Below, piece after piece: positions 49,122-56,927 of a DNA stretch of 64,000 nt. This DNA is from Bradyrhizobium nivariense (GTDB lineage: Bacteria > Pseudomonadota > Alphaproteobacteria > Rhizobiales > Xanthobacteraceae). A program made the position numbers and the translations under genes. Each line of letters opens with the position of its first letter. Position 1 is the stretch's first letter. The stretch lies in contig NZ_JARVWW010000002.1 in the NCBI RefSeq assembly GCF_029846715.1, positions 124,001 to 188,000 on the forward strand. Direction: 5' to 3'. The notes below the pieces were generated by a model, which had not been told where the DNA came from, made no database searches, and saw nothing but the letters and a program-made list of their open reading frames with translations.

Positions 49122-50174
49122 ATGAGCCGTTTCTGGAGTCCGGTCGTCCACACGCTTTCGCCCTACGTCCCCGGCGAGCAGCCGAAGCAGGACGGCATCG
49201 TCAAGCTCAATACCAACGAGAATCCCTACCCGCCCTCGCCGCGCGTGCTGGCGGCGATCGCATCGGCTGCGGAGCGGCTACGCCTTTATCCCGATCCGGG
49301 TGCGACGCGCCTGCGCGAGGCGATCGCGGCCCATTGCGATGTGGGGGCCGAGCAAGTGTTCGTCGGCAACGGCTCCGACGAGGTTCTGGCCCACACCTTC
49401 CAGGCTCTTCTGAAGCACGATACGCCGCTTCTGTTCCCCGACGTCACCTACAGCTTCTACCCCGTCTATTGCGGCCTCTATGGCATAGCGCACGACGAGG
49501 TGCCGCTCGATGCCGCGATGAGGATCGATATCTCCGACTACAGGCGACCATCGAGCGCCATCCTTCTCTGCAATCCGAACGCTCCGACCGGCATCGCCCT
49601 TCAGCGCGACGCAATCGCATCGCTGCTCGCCGAACAGCCGGACCGGCTGGTGGTGGTGGACGAGGCCTATGTCGATTTCGGTGCCGAGAGCGCCGTGCCG
49701 CTGGTTGCGCGCCACGACAATCTGCTGGTCATCCAGACCTTCTCGAAGTCGCGCTCGCTCGCTGGCCTGCGGGTTGGCTTTGCCGTCGGCCAACGACCGC
49801 TGATCGAAGCGCTGGAACGGGTGAAGGACAGCTTCAACTCCTATCCCGTCGATTGCCTCGCCATCGCCGGCGCCGTCGCCGCGATCGAGGATGACGGCTG
49901 GTTCCGCGAGACCCGCGCCCGTATCATCGCAAGCCGCGAAACGCTGGTCCGCGAGCTTGGACAACTCGGCTTCGAGGTGTTGCCGTCGCTCGCAAACTTC
50001 GTCTTCGCGCGCCATCGAAGCCGGAGCGGAGCAGATCTCGCGGCAGCACTTCGCCAGCGTGGCGTTCTGGTACGGCATTTCGGAAAGCCGCGCATCGAGG
50101 ACTTCCTGCGCATCACGGTCGGGACCGAGGCTCAGTGTGGCCAGCTTGTTGAAGTGCTGCGTGGCCTGATCTGA
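49122..50174 (+). CDS. hisC: Histidinol-phosphate aminotransferase
   Basis: A 350-residue PLP enzyme of fold type I. The PLP lysine is K209 in [14 protein letters not shown]; other conserved residues are [27 protein letters not shown] and DEAYVDF. It transfers the amino group of glutamate to imidazole acetol phosphate in histidine synthesis, and some homologues also accept aromatic keto acids. It is solitary, not in a his operon, so the aromatic or secondary role cannot be excluded. The start is at the Met of MSRFWSPVV. Confidence 0.9.
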   Translation: MSRFWSPVVHTLSPYVPGEQPKQDGIVKLNTNENPYPPSPRVLAAIASAAERLRLYPDPGATRLREAIAAHCDVGAEQVFVGNGSDEVLAHTFQALLKHDTPLLFPDVTYSFYPVYCGLYGIAHDEVPLDAAMRIDISDYRRPSSAILLCNPNAPTGIALQRDAIASLLAEQPDRLVVVDEAYVDFGAESAVPLVARHDNLLVIQTFSKSRSLAGLRVGFAVGQRPLIEALERVKDSFNSYPVDCLAIAGAVAAIEDDGWFRETRARIIASRETLVRELGQLGFEVLPSLANFVFARHRSRSGADLAAALRQRGVLVRHFGKPRIEDFLRITVGTEAQCGQLVEVLRGLI

Positions 50175-50382
50175 TCCCCGACGGTCTCGGCATCGGCCAA
50201 CGTCAAACGATGAGCCCGAACGCGAACGTCGTGCCATGCCGCCCGCGGCTTTGATTTCCGGTCAAATTCGGGCTACCAAACCGCTCCACGCGTACCCGCA
50301 GGGAATTAGACGTGAAATACCTCCGCAGTCCCGAAATCGACGCACCCAAGACATTGTGGCGGGCGCCGAAGCTCAGGCACGG

Positions 50383-51081
50383 ATGAACGACTTCGCGCGA
50401 TCCATCGGCGCCGCATTCACGCTGATCGGCGAGGCCGATGCAGAGCTGCTGGGCATCGTCGGACTGTCGGTGCGCGTCAGCCTGACCGCCAGCATCGTCG
50501 CGCTTCTGATCGGGGCGCCGTTCGGGGCCCTGCTTGCGATCACCCGGTTCCGCGGGCGGCAGATCATCATCGTACTGACCAATGCCTTGCTTGGCCTTCC
50601 GCCGGTCGTGGTCGGGCTCGCGCTTTATCTTCTGCTGTCGCGGTCCGGCCCGCTCGGGGCGGCCGGCCTGTTGTTCACGCCGGCGGCCATGGTGATCGCA
50701 CAGTCGCTGCTCGCAACACCGATCGTGGTCGCACTGGTGCACCGGCCGGCGAGCCTGCTGTGGGCGGAGTATGGCGACCTGGCGCGGATCGACGGGCTGT
50801 CGGCGCTGCGCAGCATGGCGCTGCTGCTCGCGCTGGGCCGGACCTCGCTGCTGACGGCCTTTCTCGCAGCCTTCGGGCGCGCGATCGCAGAGGTCGGCGC
50901 CATCATCATCGTCGGCGGCAACATCCGCGGCTTCACGCGCACGATGACGACCGCGATCGCGCTGGAGACCAGCAAAGGCGACCTGCCGCTGGCACTCGGG
51001 CTCGGGCTGATCCTGCTCGCACTCAGCGTCGCAGTGTCGACCGTCGCCTTCCTGCTAGTGGGACGCGTCGGGGAAAAATAG
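50383..51081 (+). CDS. tupB: Tungstate-type ABC transporter permease, TupB-like
   Basis: A 232-residue permease with five to six TM helices: GLSVRVSLTASIVALLIGAP, IVLTNALLGLPPVVVGLALYLLL and LAAFGRAIAEVGAIIIVGGN. The coupling motif ARIDGLSALRSMALLLALGRT fits the CysTW/ModB-like group; the IAEVGAIIIVGGNIRGFTRTMTTAI block matches tungstate permeases. The TupA-like binding protein is encoded convergently with a 27-bp overlap, an odd arrangement; no ATPase gene is adjacent. Molybdenum or tungsten would serve the hydroxylase at 39.6-42.4 kb. Confidence 0.85.
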   Translation: MNDFARSIGAAFTLIGEADAELLGIVGLSVRVSLTASIVALLIGAPFGALLAITRFRGRQIIIVLTNALLGLPPVVVGLALYLLLSRSGPLGAAGLLFTPAAMVIAQSLLATPIVVALVHRPASLLWAEYGDLARIDGLSALRSMALLLALGRTSLLTAFLAAFGRAIAEVGAIIIVGGNIRGFTRTMTTAIALETSKGDLPLALGLGLILLALSVAVSTVAFLLVGRVGEK

Positions 51082-51864
51082 CTGCTCGCCGCCGACCTTG
51101 TAGCCGGCGATCGCATCCTGCCCCTTCGGAGAGATCAGCCAGTCGATGAAGGCCTGCCCGTCCTGCGCCTTCACGTTCGCATGCTTTGCCGGATTGACCA
51201 GCATGACGCCGTACTGGTTGAACAGCCGCTTGTCGCCTTCGGTCAGGACGGCAAGCTCGCCGCGATTCCGAAACGAGAGCCAGGTACCGCGGTCCGACAG
51301 GAGATAGGCATTCGACGACGACGCCATGTTCAGGGCCGGGCCCATGCCCTGGCCGATCTCGCGATACCAGCCGTCCTTGTCCGCACTGAGGTCGACGCCC
51401 GCCTCCTTCCACAGCCGCAGCTCGGCCGCATGCGTGCCGGACTTGTCGCCGCGCGAGATGAACGACGCCTTCGCGGCCGCGATCTTGCGCAGCGCCTCGG
51501 CCACGTCCTTGCCGCCGGCGATCTTTGCGGGATCGCTCTTCGGCCCGACAATGACGAAGTCGTTGTACATGACGTCGAAGCGCTTCACCCCCTGCCCTTC
51601 GGACATGAACTTGTCTTCGGCAGGCCTGTCATGGACGAACACGACGTCTGCATCGCCGCGCCGCCCGATGTCGAGCGCCTGGCCCGTGCCGACGGCAACG
51701 ACCTTCACATCGATACCCCCGGCCTTCGAGAACAGCGGCAGCAAATAGCCGAACAGCCCCGACTGTTCCGTCGACGTCGTCGAGGCCACAGTGATGGTGC
51801 GCTCCTGCGCGAATGCGATCGTGGACCAGAGCAGAACCGCTCCGAGGACGACTATCTTTCTCAT
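51055..51864 (-). CDS. tupA: Tungstate-type ABC transporter binding protein, TupA-like
   Basis: A 269-residue exported protein (signal MRKIVVLGAVLLWSTIAFAQ). The Tup signature TITVASTTSTEQSGLFGYLLP is followed by DADVVFVHDRPAEDKFMSEG, FVIVGPKSDPAK and FISRGDKSGTHAAE. TupA binds tungstate with higher affinity than molybdate by Ser/Thr and Arg contacts. It is on the minus strand and overlaps the end of tupB tail to tail, so the two cannot be in one transcript; an inversion probably split the original operon. Confidence 0.9.
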   Translation of the reverse strand: MRKIVVLGAVLLWSTIAFAQERTITVASTTSTEQSGLFGYLLPLFSKAGGIDVKVVAVGTGQALDIGRRGDADVVFVHDRPAEDKFMSEGQGVKRFDVMYNDFVIVGPKSDPAKIAGGKDVAEALRKIAAAKASFISRGDKSGTHAAELRLWKEAGVDLSADKDGWYREIGQGMGPALNMASSSNAYLLSDRGTWLSFRNRGELAVLTEGDKRLFNQYGVMLVNPAKHANVKAQDGQAFIDWLISPKGQDAIAGYKVGGEQLFFPDASH

Positions 51865-52035
51865 GCCTCGTCTTACACCAGATGCCGGATGTTCCAAGCT
51901 CTACTGTTGATAGAGCCGTGCAGGGAACCCCGACATTTGGCGCAACGCCCTTGGCGCGATCCTCGCGACGCTGCCGATTGGGAACGTCCGCCACGCGCGC
52001 GGATTGTCCGGAGGTAGACCCAGGAGGACAACCAG

Positions 52036-52308
52036 ATGAAGAAGATCATTTTGGCATCCGCGTGCATCATGGCGCTGGCGACCGGCGGCGCCTTCGCACA
52101 GACACAACCCGCTCCAGGCGCATCCGGTCAGGGCGACGTCGGCCCGTCCTCGCGGGGCCCCGCGACCAAGGGCATGACGACCGGCGCGTCGTCGAACATG
52201 CAGAACGAGGCCGCCGACAGCAAGGGCAAGCAGACTCCGTCGGCCGGCGGTAGCAACACCAATAACATGGGCAGCCAAGCAGGCGGCGGCGCGGGCTCCG
52301 GCAAATAG
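52036..52308 (+). CDS. Small exported Gly/Ser/Asn-rich protein, 90 aa
   Basis: Signal MKKIILASACIMALATGGAFA, then QTQPAPGASGQGDVGPSSRG and a Gly/Ser/Asn/Gln-rich C-terminus (GGSNTNNMGSQAGGGAGSGK). Disordered, no Cys. AGGAGGAC lies upstream. It is similar in layout to the secreted protein at 42482. Many Bradyrhizobium genomes carry such proteins; their function is unknown. Confidence 0.8.
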   Translation: MKKIILASACIMALATGGAFAQTQPAPGASGQGDVGPSSRGPATKGMTTGASSNMQNEAADSKGKQTPSAGGSNTNNMGSQAGGGAGSGK

Positions 52309-52605
52309 GCCGGCATCGATTGGGAATCTGGAGAGGGAGCGATCGTCCCTCTCCAGATCAGCGGCCGAACATGGTCATCGTCCGGGCAGCACCGCATGAC
52401 GGTGCAGATTGCCTGCTCTTTCGCCCAATCGTCTTCATGCAGCCAAGCTTGTCGTCATCGATGACATAGCCCGCGGGTGACGCAGGCGTGGATGTTCTGC
52501 AATTGGTCCCACCTACATTGACATCAGTGTGACGGCCGGGGCAGTTTTTAAATTGCTGGCGAATCAGCGATTGCCTCACGCCGAGTACCTCTTGGACAAC
52601 TCCCA

Positions 52606-53625
52606 GTGCTTTCGAGACTGATATCGTTGCTGCACCGCATTCCCGCGGTGAAATGGGCGTTTACCCGGCTTCGGTCCTTGCCGCAGGGCGGCAGCATTGA
52701 CGTCGCGCCTGATACCGCAGACGCTTCGCCCGCCATCGTTGCCGAAATTGCAGAAGCCGCTCCGGCTCTCGACACCGGCAACAGCGCGGATGCGCCGCAC
52801 TGCGACGCCGCGGTCGCGGCTTCAGCCGCCGAAGATGACACCGCCAGCCCTGTCATCGCGGAGGGCCCGTCGGAAGCGCCGGCCGATGTCAGCGGTAGCG
52901 ACGATTCATCCCGGGAGACGCCGACGGAAGTCGAGCAGGTCGCCGTGAAGGAAGCTTCGGTCTCGCCCATCGACGTCGAGCGCGAGCCGGTCGACGTCTC
53001 CGAATTCATCATCAACAGCGATCCATCTTCCGAACTCGCGGCCGACGCTGAGCCCGTTGTCGCGGAGAAGGCTTCGTCCGTCGATGTCGCTCCGGTTGAT
53101 GCCCCCGCTCTCGTCGTCAACGACGATCATCCCACTGCCGTCGACGTGGATGCTCGCTCGACTCCGCACGCCACGTGTGTCGCGTCTGCCGATCGCGAAA
53201 TCTCGGCGGAGCAAGTCCCTGAGGACAGCAGCGATCCGTCGGCTCTCGTGTCTCCTTCTCCCGAGATCCGCAATGCACCGAAAGTTGGCGCGCGAGCTGC
53301 AGAACCCACCGACCGCGCCGCACTGATCCGGCAGCGTTGGGCGGAGACCGGGATCAGGATGTGGAATCCACGGCTTCACGGCGCCGGCGATGCCACGCTG
53401 AACATCCAGGGAAGCGTCGGGTTGCTGCCGCCCGCGCCCGGCGAGACGATGCCGCGCTACGACAAGCTGGAATTCGGGATGCTCGGCGGACAGATCGTCT
53501 GCGAGGGCGTCATCGTCGAGGCGCCCACGCAGGCGGGCCACCGCAGCTTCACCCACCTCGCCGAGCCTGGAAAATCCGAGCGGGTCCGCGAACCCATGCG
53601 GGAACGCCAGCCCGCTCTCGCCTGA
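52606..53625 (+). CDS. Acidic, mostly disordered protein
   Basis: A 339-residue protein with a GTG start (LSRLISLLHRIPAVKWAFTRL), whose first 25 residues are a basic amphipathic helix that could bind membrane. Residues 30-240 are Asp/Glu/Ala/Ser/Val-rich and disordered with imperfect EPV/DV-type repeats. The C-terminal 100 residues look folded: ALIRQRWAETGIRMWNPRLHG, NIQGSVGLLPPAPGETMPRYD and KLEFGMLGGQIVCEGVIVEAP. No known family. It is likely a cytoplasmic or membrane-peripheral adaptor. The flanking DNA has no operon partner. Confidence 0.65.
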   Translation: MLSRLISLLHRIPAVKWAFTRLRSLPQGGSIDVAPDTADASPAIVAEIAEAAPALDTGNSADAPHCDAAVAASAAEDDTASPVIAEGPSEAPADVSGSDDSSRETPTEVEQVAVKEASVSPIDVEREPVDVSEFIINSDPSSELAADAEPVVAEKASSVDVAPVDAPALVVNDDHPTAVDVDARSTPHATCVASADREISAEQVPEDSSDPSALVSPSPEIRNAPKVGARAAEPTDRAALIRQRWAETGIRMWNPRLHGAGDATLNIQGSVGLLPPAPGETMPRYDKLEFGMLGGQIVCEGVIVEAPTQAGHRSFTHLAEPGKSERVREPMRERQPALA

Positions 53626-53692
53626 TCCCCCTTTATCTTCGGCGACGATGCGCGCGATGTGTTAGGCTGACGTCCTGAACACAGGAGGTCAC

Positions 53693-53992
53693 ATGCCCGC
53701 AAAATCATTGCGACTGGTCGTGATCGCCGCCCTCTGTGTCTCGCAAGCATCCTTTGCGGCGTCCGGCAAGCGGCCGCGCCACGCGCACGCGACAGCGCCC
53801 GCCACCGATCCGGCCGCGCCCTACAAGGCCGACCGGCTCTCCTCCTCGCGCGGAGAGACGATCCTCAATACGCCCGGCCAGACCACCGTGCTGACGCGAG
53901 AGGTTCTCGACGACAAGAACGCGACGAGCCTCAGGGACGCCATGCGCTCGACCGCCGGCGTGACGATCGGGCGCCAAAGCGCGATGAGATGA
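53693..53992 (+). pseudogene. N-terminal fragment of a TonB-dependent siderophore receptor
   Basis: The 99-residue frame carries a signal (RLVVIAALCVSQASFA) and the start of a plug domain: PYKADRLSSSRGETILNTPGQTTVLTREVLDDKNATSLRDAMRSTAGVTIG. This matches ferrichrome-type receptors, which continue for about 600 more residues. Here the frame ends five residues past GVTIG. A palindromic repeat lies 35 bp downstream. A deletion that removed the barrel is the simplest reading. Confidence 0.85.
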
Positions 53993-54026
53993 GGATGAAT
54001 CATCATCGCGCTTTAGGTTGTTGTTT

Positions 54027-54074
54027 GAGCATGATCTTTTCGGAAAACCGCTTCGCACTTTTCCGGATCATGCT
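54027..54074. repeat. Rhizobial palindromic repeat element
   Basis: GAGCATGATCTTTTCGGAAAA pairs imperfectly with TTTTCCGGATCATGCT around a central CCGCTTCGCAC. It is a full copy of the element whose right arm appears at 9389-9418, and sits between the receptor fragment and the esterase gene. Confidence 0.8.
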
Positions 54075-54092
54075 TTAGGCCACTTCGCGCGC

Positions 54093-55410
54093 TCAGGGGA
54101 TCGGATAGCCCTTCCAGACCCACTCCAGTGCCGACGGCAGCGTCTGCGCGATCGTGGGACGATCGACGTGCTTGGCGTTGCGCACGAACAGGAACTGATA
54201 GTGGTAGCCCTTCTCCGCCAGCACCTTGGCCATCAGCGCGTGCGACAGGGTCCAGTCGTGCATGCCGTCGGGAATGGTGGGGTTCGGATAGAACAGGTCC
54301 TGGTCGCCGCCGAAGAACCAGAAACGGATCGGCTTGGTCGGCGCAGCGACGATCAGCGGCACGCCGGGCGGCTCGGCCGGCGTGAGCACGCCCGCCTTGG
54401 AGATGAGGTTGGGACCGGCCGGCCCCGTCCATGCACTGTGATATTCCCAGGCGCCGCCACGCAGCGACGGGTCATGCGGCCATTGCTGGTTGACCATGGT
54501 CGGCGAGAAGGCCAGCACGCGGCGATAGAGATCGGGATAGAACCACGCCATGGTGAAGGCCGCAGCCCCACTCGAGCTCAGCCCCATGGTCGCGCGCCCG
54601 TCGGGATTTCTGGTGAGGCTGACCTCGGCGTTCTTTTCCACCAGCGGCAGCACTTCACGCTCGACGAACTGCGCGTAGGCACCTGACACCGCGTCATATT
54701 CGCGGCCGCGCTGGCTGCCCTGCGCGTCCTGCCCGCCATTGCCGATCTGGATCGCGATCATCGGCGGCACACGACGCTGCGCGATCAGATTATCGAGCGT
54801 CGCGGCGAGATCCTTGTAGGCGTTGGAGCCGCCGTCGCCGATCACGATGAACGGCGCGTCGGTGCCGCGCACATATTGCGCCGGCACGTAGACGTCGATG
54901 GTACGTGACCAGATACCTGGGTGGCTGGTGGTGACGATCATGTGCGACTTGTCGTCAGGCGCCGTGACAGTCGTCATGATCGAGGAATTGGTGCAGCCGG
55001 CGACATCGTCGCGGATCAGACCCGGATTGTAGATGGTGCTCTCCTTCGACGACAGCGTGAAGGATTTTGTGGTACCGCGCGGCACGCCCGCCTTCGCGAC
55101 CGTCTCCGGCGCAGGATTGTGGGTGGGACCGATGATGAAATTGCCCTCGGCACCCGGTGGCGGCAGCGTTCCGTCAGGCAGCTCGGTGGCGCGGGGGTAA
55201 TTGGGATTGGAGGGATCACGCGTCGGAGGCGCCGTCTTGAAGTCGAGACCCGTCGTATCGATGAAGAACGGGCCCGCCTTGTCGGTGGTGTTGGCCCCAG
55301 GCGGTACGGCCATGTTCTGGGTGACGCAGGCCGGCTGCGAGACGGCGATCGACGGTGAAGGAGAAGACGGAAATCAGCGTCCCCGCAAGGACGGAGAATG
55401 AATTGGCCAT
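54093..55410 (-). CDS. Exported esterase/hydrolase-like protein, signal peptide frameshifted
   Basis: The main part (54093-55313, 406 residues from MAVPPGANTTDKAGPFF) is an alpha/beta hydrolase of the enterochelin-esterase/D-type group: RTIDVYVPAQYVRGTDAPFIVIGDG, MGLSSSGAAAFTMAWFYPDLYRRVLAFSP and the C-terminal HDWTLSHALMAKVLAEKGYHYQ. The nucleophile is probably in SSSG. Upstream, in another frame, ATG at 55410 has GGGAG nine bases away and encodes MANSFSVLAGTLISVFSF, a good signal; the main frame is blocked by TGA within it. A one-base shift near 55350-55375 would rejoin them through SIAVSQPACVTQN. The gene is either mutated or misread there. Confidence 0.7.
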
Positions 55411-55712
55411 GTTAGCTCCCGGTGCCGACGAGTCTTTCTGGCTCGTCTTGAAGCAAAGTATGGCGAGCCGCCTGCGCGCGGTCAAACGCCAGCCGGCCGC
55501 GTTGCAGCAATGGCCGCCATGCTCAAACCGGGCAGGCTTCGTTATTTCGCGCATGCCACGAAATTTTCCGGACGCGTGGCCGTTGCTGCCGCACCTCGCA
55601 CGACGTAGCTTGCCGGCCGGCCGCGCGAAGGCCGCGCCGATCAAAACGACAAGAACAATCTGCAGGAACAATCTGTAAGAAAAATCTGCAAGAAAAATCT
55701 GGGAGACAAACT
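55411..55712. other. Divergent intergenic region, no gene seen
   Basis: Contains starts for the minus-strand esterase and plus-strand beta-lactamase genes. The stretch 55633-55700 is A-rich with tandem AATCTGYAAGAAA-type repeats (four imperfect copies) just before the beta-lactamase ribosome site. No other coding signal. Confidence 0.5.
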
Positions 55713-56597
55713 ATGAAAAAGCTCACGGCCGCGCTGTGCGCGCTCGCGTTCCTCACAACCGGCGCGCAGGCGCAGACCGTCAAGGATTTCATTGCGGCAG
55801 TCACCAAGAAATGGACCACGCCGTTCGAGCCATTCCAGCTCATCGGCAACATCTACTATGTCGGCACCGACGGCATCGCCGTCTATGTCATCAAGACCTC
55901 GCAGGGTCTGATCCTGATGGATACGGCGCTGCCGGAATCGACCGGCATGATCAAGGACAACATCGCAAAGCTCGGTCTCAAGGTCTCTGACATCAAGATC
56001 ATCCTCAACACGCACGCGCATTTCGACCACACCGGCGGCTTCGCCGAGATCAAGAAGGAGACCGGCGCGCAGCTCATCGCCGGCGAGCGCGACAAGCCGC
56101 TGCTCGAAGGCGGCTACTATCCCGGCGACGAGAAGAACGAGGACCTCGCCTTCCCGGCGGTGAAGGTCGATCGCGCCGTGAAGGAAGGCGACAAGGTTAC
56201 CCTCGGCGATACCACGGCGACGGCGCATGCAACCCCTGGCCACTCGCCGGGCTGCACGAGCTGGGAGATGACCGTCAAGGACGGCAACCAGGATCGCGAG
56301 GTGCTGTTCTTCTGCAGCGGCACGGTGGCTCTCAACCGGCTGGTCGGCCAGCCGACCCATGCCGGTATCGTCGACGACTACCGTGCGACCTACGCCAAGG
56401 TGAAGGCGATGAAGATCGACGTGCTGCTCGGGCCGCATCCAGAAGTCTATGGGATGCAGGCCAAGCGCGCGGAGATGAAGGACGGCGCGCCGAACCCGTT
56501 CGTCAAGCCGGGCGAGCTCGCAACCTACGCCACAAGCCTGTCGGAGGATTTCGACAAGCAGCTCGCCAAGCAGACGGCGGCGCTGGAGAAGAAATAG
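55713..56597 (+). CDS. blaBJP: Subclass B3 metallo-beta-lactamase, BJP-1-like
   Basis: A 294-residue periplasmic zinc hydrolase with signal MKKLTAALCALAFLTTGAQA. Zinc ligands are H101-A-H103-F-D105-H106 (NTHAHFDHTGG), H177 (ATPGHSPGC) and H242 (LLGPHPEVYGM), the B3 layout. The length and most of the sequence match my recollection of BJP-1 from Bradyrhizobium japonicum. One difference stands out: Phe between H103 and D105, where BJP-1 has Leu. It hydrolyses penicillins, cephalosporins and carbapenems in vitro in the known member; in a soil organism its natural role may differ. Terminated by a strong hairpin. Confidence 0.93.
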   Translation: MKKLTAALCALAFLTTGAQAQTVKDFIAAVTKKWTTPFEPFQLIGNIYYVGTDGIAVYVIKTSQGLILMDTALPESTGMIKDNIAKLGLKVSDIKIILNTHAHFDHTGGFAEIKKETGAQLIAGERDKPLLEGGYYPGDEKNEDLAFPAVKVDRAVKEGDKVTLGDTTATAHATPGHSPGCTSWEMTVKDGNQDREVLFFCSGTVALNRLVGQPTHAGIVDDYRATYAKVKAMKIDVLLGPHPEVYGMQAKRAEMKDGAPNPFVKPGELATYATSLSEDFDKQLAKQTAALEKK

Positions 56598-56616
56598 CGG
56601 TCATCGGATGCTGCCC

Positions 56617-56655
56617 TTCACCTCTCCCCGGCGGGGCCCGACGGGGAGAGGTGAA
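56617..56655 (+). terminator. Hairpin after the beta-lactamase gene
   Basis: TTCACCTCTCCCCG and its perfect 14-bp complement with an 11-base loop, starting 20 bp after the stop. It may also be an interspersed repeat of the CTCCCC/GGGGAG type. Confidence 0.6.
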
Positions 56656-56927
56656 CTCGCGTCCGGCACGCGCCTCGACGTGCGCCAATACGCTGCGCAG
56701 ATGCGCATGGTTAGCAGGACGTAGCCGCAAACGGCACAACAGCGCCGAAACGCCCGGCTCTGTCGCCACATATCCTTACCGCGGCCTCACCAATGCACGC
56801 GGCCGGAAAATGCAGCGGTAGCGTGCAACCTGCGCTGGCTATTCCCGCGAAATCCACCTAACGCGACCTTTACCCCCGCCGTGCAAGATCGCCCATGTTT
56901 TGAAGGCGATCCAGGGCTCGTATTGCA
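56656..56927. other. Intergenic, no gene seen
   Basis: Non-coding stretch before the GGDEF-EAL gene. No strong ribosome site is visible at 56928, so the start codon of that gene could lie slightly downstream (Met 14 residues in). A minus-strand frame has random composition. Confidence 0.45.
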
